Shown here: positions 23,101-38,100 of the stretch, piece by piece
Layout of the letters: every line of letters starts with the position of its first letter
How positions within the stretch are numbered: position 1 is the stretch's first letter
Assembly (NCBI RefSeq): GCF_014851395.1
Contig: NW_024041039.1
Span: 9,167,177 to 9,231,176 of the forward strand
Direction: 5' to 3'
From: Micropterus salmoides
Taxonomy: Eukaryota > Chordata > Actinopteri > Centrarchiformes > Centrarchidae
DNA: 64,000 bases
The notes under the pieces: model-generated
Database searches by the model: none
Told to the model about the DNA's origin: nothing
The model's input: only the letters and a program-made list of their open reading frames with translations
Translations under genes and position numbers: made by a program

Positions 23101-26100
23101 TCTTTTTACCTTTCATTTGGACAAAGTCCAGCTGGTGGATCGTCTGCAGGAGGGGTCCACTGTCCAGAGTGAGGTCAAAGTCGCTTGTCATTCTGGGGGT
23201 GAGGGTTCCCTTCCCCCACTGGCCCTCTGTCATGTGAACCCTCCGGATCAAAGCATCTGAGATCTAAGATCAACATTGGACAAATTAATTCACAATTAAA
23301 ACTGTTACTCATTGAAACAAACACAGTTCTGGGAACCAGAAAATCACATGGTGTCGCAGATGTATCTGTATTTATCTAATGTTTATGTCATCCTCTACTT
23401 AAACACATACATTTTGTATTTTAATTAAATTATTGGGCATATGGAGACCATTTTATATTAGCACACTTCAAGTTAATAAACTAAAAATTACAAATCCCAC
23501 ATTTGCTTTACAATTTGTACAATATATAACACCCTCTACCCTGAGAGCCTCAGCTCAGATCATGGAAAAGTCAATTTTATCTAAAATGTATTCGGTCTGA
23601 GTCATATCTGCAGTTTGTAATCTACCTGTTTATGAGGAATTTCTCTTTTTTAAATATACCATTTTTCCCACAGAAAAATGTCACCAAACTTACTGCAACA
23701 AACCACAAAACGTGTGAAAATGTCAGCTTTAAAAATACAAAATTCAAAAATAGATCAACGTAAAATAAAATAATAAAATAATAGTATGTTACAGCTTCAA
23801 TTTCTGGCCATTCTCTGGGACAATGGTTTCCAACCTGGGGGTCAGCAGCCCCAGAAGTGGATAGAAGATAAATCTGAGGGGTCACAATATGATAAACAGG
23901 AGGCGAAAGCAAGAAGAAACTGTTTCTGCTGTATAAGTCAGGTCAATGCAAGGCAAATTTATTTGCATAACACTTTTCAACAAGACACTATAAGAGTGTT
24001 TTACAAAGGCAATAAGAAAAGAAACACAAGACAATATAAAAGGACACACATAAATAGGATTTAAAATGGTTGAAACGAGATAATAAAGAATAAAACAGAT
24101 TAGGCAGCAGAATAAAAATGGCAGTGCAGCTGCAGTAGAGTGCAATATGTGAATAAACACTTTAACTTAATAAAAGGCAGTAGCACACAGAAAAGTCTGA
24201 TTTAAAAGAACTGACAGTTTTCTGGGAGTTTGTTCCAGGTATGTGGTGAATAAAAACTGAATGGTTCTCCGTCCTGTTATTTTTGACTGGGGACAGCAGA
24301 CCTGCCTCAGACTATCTGAAAGATCTGGATGGTTCATGACATAAGAGCATAACAGAAATATTTTGGCCATAAACCATTCAGTGCTTTATAAACCAACAGT
24401 ACAGTTGTGAGGCCAATTCTTTGACAAACAAGAAGCCAGTATAAAGATCTGAGAACTAGACTTTAAGGTAGTGGTAAGCTGATTTTGTGTGCTAAAATGT
24501 AGGTCTTGATTTCTGGCTTGGCTTGTGGTCATTAACGTTAGCAAATGACTGAGCACTGACTTTTAATCATTCTTCTTTGGGTCCAAAAACAATCATTTCT
24601 GTTTTGTCTTTGTTTAATTGAAGGAAATGTTGCCACAGCAAATCAGGGATTTGTTCAACGTACCAACTGACCATATAGTCACCTTGTGACATAATTATAT
24701 ACAAAAAGACATTTTACTGTTTTCTATAATCTGAGCTAGTGGGAGCAAGTAGATGCTTAACAGAAGAGAAGAGAAAATTTTCTCTTCTTTTCTCATATCT
24801 CTTCTTGTGAATTTGGAATGATTTCACTTCTTAAGAATAATTCAAGGAAGGAAAATCACTCTCTGGCAATGAATTAGCACGGCTTTGTTTTAAGGGGTCT
24901 GAGCTAAAAAGGTTGGGAACTGGGGCTATGGGAAACATTTTGCGTTCTTCTCCACTTTTGTCCTCCACAACTGTAACTTGAAATGAAACAAGAAAAAGCA
25001 GGAGCTGTAGCCCCTAGCAGAAAAAGAGCCTTGTTGTGCACCTTACCTGCAGGAAACCACTGGGGTCATTCTCCTTGATGACCTCCAGACAGTACTCCAT
25101 CAGCCCTGTAGTCTGACGCAGCTTCACCGTACAGTGGGAGATCTGATCCCGAACCACCTGGGGAAAAAAGGGGAAAAAAAGAGGTCTAGTGAAACAGTAA
25201 AAAGGGAGAGGAAAGAAGAAATGTCAACGAGGGAATCAAGTTTGCAAGTATAATACACTTACAACAACAACAACAACAACAAGCTTAGGGAAGATAATCA
25301 TATGTTAATCATTACCCTTTTCCTGTAATCACTCTGGAGTAGAACATGAATACGATGCACAAATATGGTTTAATAAAGTGTGCGAGTGCTGTTAAGTATA
25401 AATAGGGCATGAATAGAAGACGAAGGGCAAAAAGAAAGACTGGAGATGCAGAGAAATTAAAGGGGAGTTAATTAGCAGAAGGTGGCAGAAAAGTGGGACT
25501 AAGGAGAGTAGAGGAGAGAAAGAAAGGCAAAGAGAGGAAAGATGGATGCAGGAGCTAAAGACAACAAAAACTGGTGACACTGAAACAGCGTAAAAGGACA
25601 CATAAAGAAAGGTGGATGGAAGGAGGAGGCTGGTGATCACAAATTAAACAAGGCTGTTAATGGATGAAGAGAAGCTGAATGAGACGACCAGGAGGAATAC
25701 CAATAATGAGATTAGCAGCGAGGATTGTTGAAGTGATTGACTGAGTAATGTTTTCCTCTTGCACGCAGATTGAGGGAAGGCAGAGGAGGCTGAAGAGACA
25801 AATGATCCTGTTATTGACGTTAATTGAAGGAGAGTGACATTTTGTTTTCACGCGCCAGGCCGTGTGAACAGTCGTCAGCATCACTGGTTACATCAGAGAC
25901 GAGACGGATCCAAAATATCTCGTCTTCCCGAGCATTTCACTCAAAAATGTACATGTATGCTTTGAAATTTTCTGTACGCAATTATTGATTTATGCCTGAG
26001 AAAGAAAATACAAATGTGATTTTTATTGCTGCTCCCCATATTCATAATTTATCTTCCCACAACATGATCTGAACGCAAGAGAACAGGGAAGAAACCCTCC

Positions 26101-29100
26101 TTATCACACATACAACACAATTTTTGATTGCTTTGATCTGATATTTGATAGATGCGACATTGGAGATTCCCTCTCTACTGACTCCACTCATGTCCACAGA
26201 CCCTCCTTGCTACAGTGTGAAATAAATGGAGGTTCTGGACCAAGTGTTGCTAGGTAACAAAAACTTCACTGTTGCTATCTGAAAGGCTCCAAGGCTGAAT
26301 GGAGAGGAGAATCCTTTCTGCAGTAACACGACAGTATACACGAAGATGTGTGTGTTTGGTAGATCAATTCTGCCAAATAATTTTAGTATAATCATTATAA
26401 TAATTATTTCTTATTGCATACTTGTGACAATTGCCTTTTTCGTGGCTGTTTAGCTATGACAAAGTCTAAGGCCACTAATTTGCAAGTAGTCTAATCTTAG
26501 CCTGACTCGTGTCCACTTTATTTGAAAACCACTCAAAACCAGTTTGCAAAACAAAAACTTGTTACAATCCATCCTCCTTGCTGATCTCTTTACCTCCCGC
26601 CACCTGATCCTTATTAGTACTGCCCACTGCGCAGCAAAACTACACCCAATCAACAGTTACAAAAAACACGATGTCAAACACAGAATGAACTTCTGCATGA
26701 ACCATGAATATATAGTATGTGATTATTAACAACAATTCATCAAATAACAATAGGTGCCAAAATGGCTCCTACATGCCAGTTGAAGAATGGGATGCCATCC
26801 CACAGCAGTGTGTGAGACCAGGCTGGTGACCAGCATGAGTAGGAGTTGCCAGGCTGTTGTGGCTGTGTATGGTTCTTCTACCTGCTACTAACGCTCCTGT
26901 TTGTTAAATGAATAAATTGTTAAATTGCCAATATGTCTTGTTTCTTCAGACATTAATAATCCAATCCTCCAAAAAACACCAAACAAGAGTGAGCAGCAAA
27001 AAAACGCTGTTTAGCATTGTCAGATTTTTCATGGGCGCAACCCACATACTCAGCTCTGCTGCTCATCCCACAAATGCATGTTCCTTACAAATGTGGTACC
27101 ATTTAAAAGGGACATAAACCGTATAAGCTTTCTAATGGTATAAGATTTATTGCCAAGAAGCATTGTGACAACAAATAAATAATCTACCAAACACAAATTT
27201 TTTTGCGTAGTTTAATTATAATAGCTTATTAGATTATTTGGTCTTTCTCAGATGTAATCAGCCTGGGGAATAAATATACACATATTATTTACAATGATCA
27301 TGAACGAAACCATTAAAGAAACAGACTGTAGTATTATTGACACATGCACATAAGTAAGCTTTAACAAAGCCCCCTTTTTAAGGCTATAATCAGAGCATAG
27401 AAGAAGATTTCAGGAATGTCCTCTGAATAGCATCAAGTATGTAAAGGCAATTTGGATAAAATGTGTTATTTATATTACAGTAGCAATTTGATATATTAGG
27501 GCTGGTCGATATGGCCAAAACTGCTATCCCAATAAATTATTTCATATTATTTGATATAGATAATTATCACAATAAATATCAAATCATTACTTCTTTCAAG
27601 TTTAAAGGCTGATTTTTGCTCCTGAGTGAAAGTTGAAGAAACCAGTTCACTGTGGTTTTAAACTATTCTTTATGGCCAGAACATGACAAACACTTGATGC
27701 CAAACAAATTTTAACAAATCTGAGGCAGAATATTTATGATAAATAAATATGCATATATAGAAATATGCATTAGTAAAATTAAGTAAAATCTTTTTTCAGT
27801 CCCTTTTCCTGAACAAAATAAATATTTTATTAGAAAAATTAAGTGCTAATTCATGCATAATTTAAATTAATTAAATCAAACATTTATTAAACATTTGTTA
27901 ATTATCAAGATAATCATCGTTACTGTTTTATTGCCCAGTCCTATAATATATGATTTTTTTCTGGAAATTCTGTTGGAAAACTGTCTGTTGCTGAGCTTTA
28001 TTATTATTATTAATATATTATTTGACACAAAAGTCCCAATAATCTAATAATTAAAGCAGTCCTGCATTACTGGACTAACCAACCACAAAAATTTAAAGGC
28101 ATAGCTATCTCAGCCAGCAGAATTTATTTCCACTGGTTGATAAATCTCCATTGTCTCATGCTATGTATCATCATATCATCCTTCCCTTAAATCAAGCGTG
28201 GAAATATTCCATTGATTGTAGTGAAAACTGCAGAATCATCTTCGGGCTGCCAGTGTCACTAGCACAGCACAATCAATGTTTTAATCACTTCACATCCAGT
28301 TTCCTGTCAATTCAAATGATCTTGCCGGCTTAATGACAGAGGGATTGAAAAGAATAATTACTGTGTTATAATAATCACTTTGTTTTATCAGTTTATTTAG
28401 ACAATCTACATGTTAAGGGCGCCACTCATGTTTGGTGTGCTTTATTCAAACCTTACAGAACCGAAAAATTCTGTTCCCAGTTCAGTTTGTTTGGGCAGCT
28501 GGAAACAATTTTAACTGGCCTCAGGTGCCTTAAAACAAACTGCACAAATGCACTTTGTGGATTTTAGTTTTTAACCCCTAAAGACCCCTCGTCTCCTCTT
28601 CCTCAGCTGTATACTCGTGCTCTTATCTGCTACAAACTTGTGGAAACTTGTCCTTTGTCCTGTGGTTCTGCATCCCTCTGCGATAAAAGGTCGCAAAACT
28701 TACTGAATAATTGCTAAGGTTTGGTCCATTTGAACTAAGACAGTGTTAACTTAAAGGAACCAAATATAAAAATGCAACCTGGCCTCTGAGTTTCAGACTA
28801 AATCAAATAAATTGTAGGTAAGAGTATTAAATATTAACTGCAAACAGAATAAGTAAATAAATAAAGAGACGCAGCTAATCATATTCTCATTATTCCCCCT
28901 TTTAGTACTGTAATCAATCAGCCAGGAGAATGACCATGTTTAACCTCTCTTCCCATACAGTGAGAGGAAATCTCATTCCAGCTCTGATGATTCAGTCTAT
29001 ATTTCTCTGGCTGAGGGCCAATCCCTTCCTGCTGTGTCAAGCCTGGAACATCCACACCCCTGCAGTGGCCTGGCAGGGCTCCAGGAAGAGTTCCTCACTG

Positions 29101-32100
29101 CTGTCGCTGCCTCTTCAACAATCAGACTTGCTGTCCCTCCTTCTTACACAGCTAGAATTGCAATGTCTTAATTCACAGAGTACAATACATATGGAGGAAT
29201 TTTACTTGAGGGTGCAGAGATATGCCGGCTACTTTTATCATATCTTGTCCTTTTCCCTGGCGTCCTTCGTTTCCTTCTTCTCTCACTGCTGCTGGCTGAA
29301 CAGCTTCTCTCAGCATTCCAGTCATCTTTCCTGAAATCTGCTCTAAATCAGCTTTGGAATAACATAGCCTATAAAGGCTGCCACCGGCAATACTGCTCTG
29401 CCAGCTGATCAGCGGATAATCGGTGTGGGGATCCATTCATCTGAATTTAACACAGAATGAAGGGACAGCAACAGCTTGAGGTGGGGCGGTAGCGGAGGGA
29501 ATTTAGCATCTTGAAGATACTAGTGAAAGAAATGCATTAAGAGAGAGAGAGAGATAGAAAGAGAGAAAAAGGGTGAGCGACAAAGTGCAGGACAGAGTGG
29601 TAGAGGGCAGAGCTGGCTGTGTAAGTGGGCCACAGTTTCTGCAGCAGCAGAAATGGGGGACTAACTCTCGCCCTGTGTCCTCTCAGACATATGTGGCTGT
29701 CATGGTGATTAAGCACATCATCATACAGAGTCACAGCAGCTTAACAGCGTGGCAAAAACAATCCCAAACAAGGAGAGGGCATAATGAATACAAACTGATG
29801 CTGAGAGCGCTGAAACATACTGTAATATGTCTTTTTGAAATTATCATTCATGTTTGAAACAGCAGGTTTCCATTACATTTCTTCATTCCAAAACATGTTA
29901 CTACTTTTGTTTTAATGAGATTTTTATATACAAATGCAATCTGCAATAACAGATTTCTTAACATTTAACTTGACAAACTTATTTGCAAAACAGTGGCTTA
30001 TTTATGCATCTAGCAGATACGGAGCAACATTAGCTTTCATATGTTATTGCATTTCTGGCCAAGTCTAATATTCACTCTCCTTAATATCTGTCTCTTTAGC
30101 TACAAAATGCTCCACTTTGTTCACCAGCTAGTCACTAATTGTGGCTATCAAACGTTAGGTGCTGAGCAGGTAGTGGACAGAAGTTTTTTAGAGCTTTTTC
30201 ACTGAAAACAGCTGCCTCCTATGGCCAAAAAAAGTTGTGGGTCATAAAAAACAAAAGAATGAGGTCAAACTTGTTATAAAGCCGTAGAGCTGATTTGAGT
30301 GATAAATCTTTGGTGGGTTTGTCACATTTGATCCACTGTTATTATAAAAATATTGATTGTAGCAGCTTTCAAGAGATTTAAACAGCACTGACTACAAACC
30401 AAGGCAGGATATTAAATAAAGAGCCACAATTATCCAGTATCTCATCAGCTGTACATATTATACTGCGAGCGAGTCTGCAGGTCCTGCTGCCTCTATGTGA
30501 AATAAATTTCCTTCTTCTATCTGTTTCTGTTGTAATTATTAGGCCACTGCGACACTTTTGGCCTTGTAAGATACTGTAGATGCTGCCTCTTAACCTGTGC
30601 CTTTACAGCAGCACATAGTAAACAGGGATCCAGTCAATCTATAACAGTGTGACATTATGGACGTGCATAAAGACGATATATTGATACTGAGAGGGCTAGA
30701 TAGGGAAAGGAAAGTGAAAGATTGGAGTAAAGGAGGAAGAGGATTATGAAAAGGGAATTGGACTGAGGCAGAAGAGGAGAGGAAGAAAGGAGGTTAAGGA
30801 ATGGAGGGACAGTAAGAGAGGAGAGGAGCAAGACAAAATACAAGAGGGGCTGTGATGGGAATCAAACTGTTACAATAAGGGACTGAAATCACTTTCTGCT
30901 TTGTGCTATATGTTACATGCTGTAGTGATGGTCAGATAAAGTGACAAGTGCCACTTCCACATACACTCAGCTGTCAGCGAGGATCAGGGCGTTTCCTGCT
31001 TGGCATTAATGTGTCTCCAACTCAGATGGATGCAGAGAAAATGCAACAGTAAGTTTTACTTCCTTGATGCAAACATAACAAGAAAGTCAATGCTAAAAAG
31101 GAGCAGGGGTAAAACGACAGCCATTGGGCTGCATCTAAGGACAATTTTCATTGTTGACTCATCCGTGAGGTCTTTTTTAAAGTAATTGTTTTATTTTCTG
31201 ACCAAAAGTCTAAGACACAAATAAATTTAATTTACAATGATACAAAACAAAGAAAAACAGCAAATTCCCACATTTTAGCCAAAACTTTTTTTTTTAGCTC
31301 AATAAATTATTAAAATGATTAGAGTTTAAACAATTAGTCAATTAAGCAATTAGGTAATATACAGAAAAATTATCGGCAACTATTTTCAGTCAAGTAAAAA
31401 TTCCCTAAAATCCCTAATCATAGCTTCTCAATTGGAGTCCAGGAAACTGAAATGGAAATTATTTACTATTTTCTGACATTTTTAGATAAATGATTAATTT
31501 ATTAATCAAGACAGTAATTGGCAGATTCATTGGTGACGAAAATATTAAAATTGTTGAGTCTTCTCCTGACAGAACAGTGAATTATTCAAACAAGCATTTT
31601 ACAAAGAAAGCACAAAAGTACTGATGAATAATGCCCTGATACTGAATTCAGCAACAGTCTTAATATTTCATGTTGATCCTCTCAGCGTCAATAGGAGCTG
31701 TCGTTCACAGTGAGAAAATAAATAACTTGATATTTGCCTCCAGTGTTCTTTATATTTCCTGAGTTCATCTCTGAGCTACTGTACAGTCCAAACTGTTCCT
31801 TGTGTTTGAGTATTTGAAAGTAGAGGACCCTGGGGAGCAGGAATCCCTGGAGCAACACACTTATTCAGATGACGACAAGTCAACAGGGAGGACAGCAAAT
31901 CACTGTAGTGGAAATAAAAATAGCCTCAGTGCAGCTGTACTCATTAAACAACCCTGGTTGGGTGTCCGGAGGACAAAACATCCAGTGGCAAAGTTTGGAG
32001 TGAGCATTTCTGATTCATTTTGTGCTTCTCTAATCAGCCCTCAGAAGAATCCCTCGTCAGTTCACTGCTGACTCTGTGAGCTCAGATCTCCCAGATGAAA

Positions 32101-35100
32101 TTCAGTGAGAGGAACTGATAGCAGAGGCAGTGTGCCTCGGTTTGTACATATTTAATTAATTTTCCAAATTAAAGCACTATGCTGGTGCTTACCGTGGCAT
32201 AAAGACTAGTGAAACAGCGATCCTGGCTCTGTCCAAAGTTTGAAAAACACCTACCAGCATCTCCAAAGCTAACTAATTAACTAATTATCTTGTTTGTGTA
32301 ATCCAAAAACTGAGAGGAGTCTTATTATCACAGTGAGGTTGCCAGCCAACCAAGAGAAACTCCAGGAAGTCACTCTGTCTGGCCAAGGAATTATCCGGCA
32401 CATCTCCCCTTAGACTAGTTATTGTCCTCTGCTCCCAATCTTGATGCTAAGCTTAGCTAACTGTCTCCTGGCTGTAGCTTCATATGAACAGACATCAGAG
32501 TGGTCTCTGATATTCTGACCTAATGCTTGGTAAGAAACCTACTCAAAACTATTCCCGTAAAGACTCTTATTGTTAGTGTATTGTTGTAAGTGCTGTGGAA
32601 AGCTCAGATATCTGAGACTTCTGTGTCTGCTGCCAAATGGCAACTTTATGATGCAAGTCACATTTTCCTTTTATAACATTCATGTTTACTAAGTGTTATA
32701 ATTATGTTCTTGATTTTCTGACTAAATCCAAATCTGTTCTGTTCCCAAAAGTCAGATGTAAGCTTCCAACACTTTCGCTCCTGAATACACAGTCCCAAAT
32801 CTTTCAGAGCAACTGTTAACAAAAACAGAAGAATGTGGAAACTTCACCGTGATGGATTAATAATTAAACAACTTTTATATCTTTGTAAGTTACATATCCT
32901 ACTGACATAAAGTCAGAAAAATGGCTGCCCGAAAGGAAGAAAATCTGTCTGTCTGGAAAATTTCTACCAGTATAAGATAAAGTATGAAATTTTCAGTCAG
33001 TAGGGCTGTAGTAGCTACAAGTGAGGACAGTGAGGTCATGTCTTCGGTTTTATGTCTTTATATTTGACTGTTAGACACATAGCATTACACATAGCAAGGT
33101 TTAAAGGCTAATACAGATATTTTTTAAGACTAAAAACATTTCTATTTGATTGTTTTCTACAAAAAGTTAAGATTGTTTTCTACTATAAAGTTAAGTTAAA
33201 ATATGAAAAGAGATTTGCATCTGGCTTCCCCGAATTATATTTTGTTATAATGTGGATTAGACTTTAAACCAGCATTTGGGAAGATAAAACTTAAATAAAA
33301 ACTAAATGAACATAACCACTCAATGTGACACACTCCCTTCTGCCTCTGCTGTCTCTTGAAACAAACACATTGGTCAGTCTTCCTGATTTGCAGAACTTGA
33401 CTCATGCATATAAGGACTACTTCTCACCTCCGGGGCTTCAAACAACAAACTCAACATGTCCCAGTCACCATGGCGACTGGGCTTTGGCATCAGCATGATT
33501 GACCAAAGTAGAGCAGCAGGTAGCTCCGTGGGAGATACCAAGTCAGCTGGTCCATCCTCTGTTTAAATAGACATGAACAGATTTTATGTTTTCTACGCTC
33601 TCTATGGTTTCTTTCATGCGACTGAATCTGCAGAGTTAATCAGGGCACTTCATTAGTTTCTTAATTGGACACGTATAAAATGCATAGCTGGCATTTTGTT
33701 TTATGCAACAATGCAATTTTTCATCTGAAAATAAATCCTATCTGAGATGCTACTTCTGGGAAATACACAAATTACTACGTTACCATCAGGAGTGCACTGA
33801 GATAGAAATTTGTCTCATTCAATTACGGCTACAGGATGACTTCCGCCACTGAGCCACATGCTAATGAAGCAGAAAGCATCCCATTGACTGCTAATGTCAG
33901 AGGGGCTACAATTACTGGAGGTGCACTCCGGTGAACAAGCGATGCCTCCCCCCCTTTTTGATGTCTACCTAAAGTTGGGTACTCTGCCCTCCAGGAGCAA
34001 ATGAGAAACACAAGAAAACTCTGTGGGAAACTCCTATAGAAGCAGAGTAAGCAAGCAGCACTGATACACATGAGAGACCGACACTGAAAACACAAAAAAA
34101 AGAGTATCAGCTCTGTTGTGGAGAAATGTGTCTTTCTGGCATTAGGATTCAGTGAACAACACATGGAGGCACTGAGCGATCAGATCTGCACTGAGGCACA
34201 TTAAAATTCCTCCATCTTGAAGGTGTGAATGCATCCGATGCTTCTCTGCCCCTCGATAAACATCCATTCATCACTTAACGGCCATCAATCATAAACAAAA
34301 CGGATTTTGCATTTTAATCGTGCACAAGGGCACCCAAAGCTAGGCCCTGCAGCTCTGCGACGCTGCAGTTTCAGAACATGCAGTGCCAGTCCAACCTGTG
34401 CCACCTATGGGCTTTAAAAGTTGTGGACAGTGTAAACAGTGGCAGTTTGGGGCTGCAGCTGTAAACTTGTCACAGTGAGTTCCATCTTCAAGCAACAAAA
34501 ATAAGTAATAGCTGCTGTAAATTTGACATTTGTGACACTGCAGGTAATGAATGTAACAACTACAGTTTGTTCAGCTGCTGTGAGAGTTTTGTTGAGCATA
34601 TTTCCAGCTAAATTCTGGGAAAGGTACACACTGTTCAGAGTATGTCCTTGGTCCTCCAGGGCTGTCCTGGTTACTTTGCAGAAGGAGGGATTAAAAAAAT
34701 ATATTAGTATGGTTAGATTCATCTCCGTCTTTGGCATTAAACTTGGATTTAAATCTTAGAAGTTTCACAAGCTGTTTTAACACTTTTAAAAGCTACAAGC
34801 AAATGCGATTTGACAGATGTCTCATGACTGTTGATAGTCTGTTTTTCTTGACTTGTAACCAATCAGATGGGCAGGACATTGAGCAAGACTCCAGAGTGGG
34901 GATTATCTACAGAGAGACAGAGGCAGCTTCAGAGACAAAGTAGCATATTTTAAAATAAATTTAACCCTGACAAAACTACGGATCGATCCAAACCATGAGT
35001 TTTGTGATCCGTTGCATCACTAGTGACGTAGCATTGATCACTCTGAGGGGGGGGATAATTTTTAAAATTATTCAGCAGAGGCAGCGATATACAAACCAGA

Positions 35101-38100
35101 AAGGGGGAAATCCCACGAATCCCCCCCTTCAAATCACACCCTGGCTACAAGTACTTTATTTATTAGTTACGAGAAACTATTCCATTAGTTACCAGTAACA
35201 ATTGATTATGATATCTGAACTGCAGAGCCCCATAGATTTCAATGGAAAAAATATGCAACTTATGGAATAATTATTAGTAACTAAAAATGAAGAACTAGTA
35301 TCTAATCAATTGTTACTACCAAAACGGGAATAGTCACTAGTAAAGTTTTAAGAGATAAATGTTAAAACGGCTTGAAATAAGGAAGTGCAAAAATATTTGC
35401 AAATCAAAGAGTTAGTTATGGACAAGGCATTCAGTTAACACTTCGCCACAATTTTCTGATGGTCCAATGCCAGAAAAAGCTTATAATAGACAGACAATAG
35501 TCAGGAAATACAATTTTTTGCTTTATTTCCGAGTGTTAGATGAGAAGATTGACACCATTCCCATATTTGTACGCCAACTGCAGCTGGTTAGCTTATCTTG
35601 GCATGATGACTAGAAATGTGGATAATCAGCTGGCATGGCTCCGTTAAAAGTAAATTTGCCCACCAGCACCTCTAAGTCCCACTAATTAACACATTATACA
35701 CGTTTGTTTAATTAGTACAAAAAGGGTTATCTGCCCCTGTGTCTTGGTCAGGAGCAGTGACTTCCTGGAGTCTCTGGTTGACTGGTAATGTCACAAACAT
35801 CTTAGACTCCAGCAGGATGTGAGCTTTGCAATTGCAAAACCCTTAAAAGACATAATGCAAACCTCAAAAACACAAAGAAAAAGCAGCTATTCAAATTTAT
35901 TTGAAATACTAACTGCCTTCAGGTGCCGCAGTGGTTCTCAAACCTTTTCACATTAAGGACCCCTTGCTTTTAGATGTTTTATTACAGAAAATGTATGAAA
36001 CCCATGGCCAAAATAGTCATACATTTTGTTAGTGTATTACTTATGTAAGGAATTGTAGTGAAAATACTCCCAATAACTCCCTCAAGGACTTTTAGAGTCA
36101 CTGCTATAGAAAACTACGTATAGAACAGCCAATGACCGAACAGCTCCTCCTTGGTAGAGAATAATATTTTATTTTAGACTTTATTTTATTTAGTTTTTCC
36201 ATTTGTGAGTGATTTATGAGGCACCATCCCTGAAATGCTTCACAACTAAATATTTCATATATGGAGAGAGGAAAGGAAAACGTGTGTGTGTATATGTATG
36301 TTAATGTGTGAGAGTATGAGCATGCTCGCAAGCTGTGTTTCTCAAACCACCTACACATGTGAGACCATGATTCTACAGAGCGTCCAAGCGTGAAATTGGA
36401 TGCTGCACAAATGTATCTCTCCCTCCTCCTGCACTCATGTCGAAGCCATCTCTCAGTTTTGTCCCCCGTGTTGCAGATGGTTTAAATACATTTGTGCCAC
36501 TTTAAATCTCTGAAATAATTCCAATCGTATTTCATGTCTGAATCTGAATCTCCCTGCTAAATCTTACTGTCACCAACACTGCATACAGCTAAAAAATGTC
36601 CATCTTTGAAGGTTCTTATTCTATTTTTATGTCTATATTACTAATTCTGTGCTGAATCTTAAACTTGTAATGACAAAATGTTTCAAATGGGACAGCTGCA
36701 GACATAGCTTTAGCTTATCTCATTTAAAATGCCTTTTGAAACAAATGAGTCTATGTAAGTTGTGGATTTTGGCCAATTTAACTACAAATAACACACAATT
36801 TACATGACTGACAGCCATTTTTGAAGCATCTCATATAATAATGAGATGCATTTCTGTCCCTCTAGGCAGCAACTGCTTTCGGTTCAGTCAGTAGAGTCAG
36901 TATGGAAGCCACCAGTTGCCACTGTTTCTACTGTAACATCAAACTCAACTCAAATACCTAATTCATTAAAAATATTCTTACAATTGTCAGTGGATAAGAC
37001 ACCTGCCTTTGTTATGGGAGACCTGGGTTTGATTCCCACTGCAACACAACCACCAATTTGTCCCTGAGCAAGATACTTAACCCCTAGTTGCTCTGCATGC
37101 CACCTCTGACATATATAGCAATTGTAAGTCGTTTGGATAAAAGTGTTAGCTAAATGAGTAAATTTCACTCACCTTCAGTTTGTGTTCATGCTCTTTGTTT
37201 ACTCGAGACAGCAGCTGGGCCTTGCGTCGATTCAGGGCATCAATGAGGGCATCGCACTGCGCCACCAAACAGGCCTCAAACTCCACTCCATTCTCCTGTG
37301 AGACAACAGATAAAGGCTGGAAAATCACAATACTGGCAGAGTAAAGTGTTAAAATATACAGAAACTTTTAATTAATGTTGACCAACAAGCAGAAGCGATA
37401 TTAATGAGTGATGCAGAGTCCCTTAGGCAATCATGGACATCAATTTAATAGCAGGATTAACACAGACTTGTATGGAGATGATTACATTTAAAGAGCATGT
37501 AATGTTTGCTTTAAGAACCTGAGTTAAACGACGGGATGATGAGATTAAAAATGCATCTTCATTCACATGTTCCCTCCAGCAGCTCGCCATCATACAACGT
37601 GGGTGACTAAAAATCATCATGAAGCATCAGCACCACGGGATGACTTAGTGACGGACGTACAATTACGCATTGCTGCTTTTCACACATTCCAAATTCCCGC
37701 TCCCACTCACCTCGATGGGTCTCCGTGGAGCATCATCCCACTGCGTCACAATAATCACTGAGGGCATTTAATCCCACCTCCCTTCTTTATCAGCCTCTTA
37801 AGCTGACCGCAGCTTTGTCACCACAGAGAGCAGAAGGTTACAAGCATCTAAATCTATTCCTGGTCTATTGTGCTTACTTACACTAAGTACACGTGATACC
37901 ACTGAATGTAAAAAGAGCGATATTGCCTTACTCAAGTCACTATTCTCGCTCACACAATTAAAAGAACTTTGTTAAGCAGCAGAGAAATGCTCTGCCGTTA
38001 CTATAGAGATGCATCAGTCTCATTGAATGTAACTGCCTTTGTTGTTTCCTGTGTTCTTCACATCCTGGCAGTCTGCGTCTGATGCAATGTCCACGAATGA

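Larger units (their letters stand above)
25158..37172 (-). other. trim9: trim9 intron 3 (12 kb)
   Basis: The intron holds the CAA tract, several MITEs and a SINE listed separately. Purine/pyrimidine-skewed blocks occur at 25400-25640 and 30680-30840. No extra exon with family-matching sequence was found. Confidence 0.75.

Noticed and set aside
28930..29334. 134-codon plus-strand frame in trim9 intron 3
   Set aside because: No recognisable domain, no splice context, and the composition is ordinary non-coding DNA; a chance frame.
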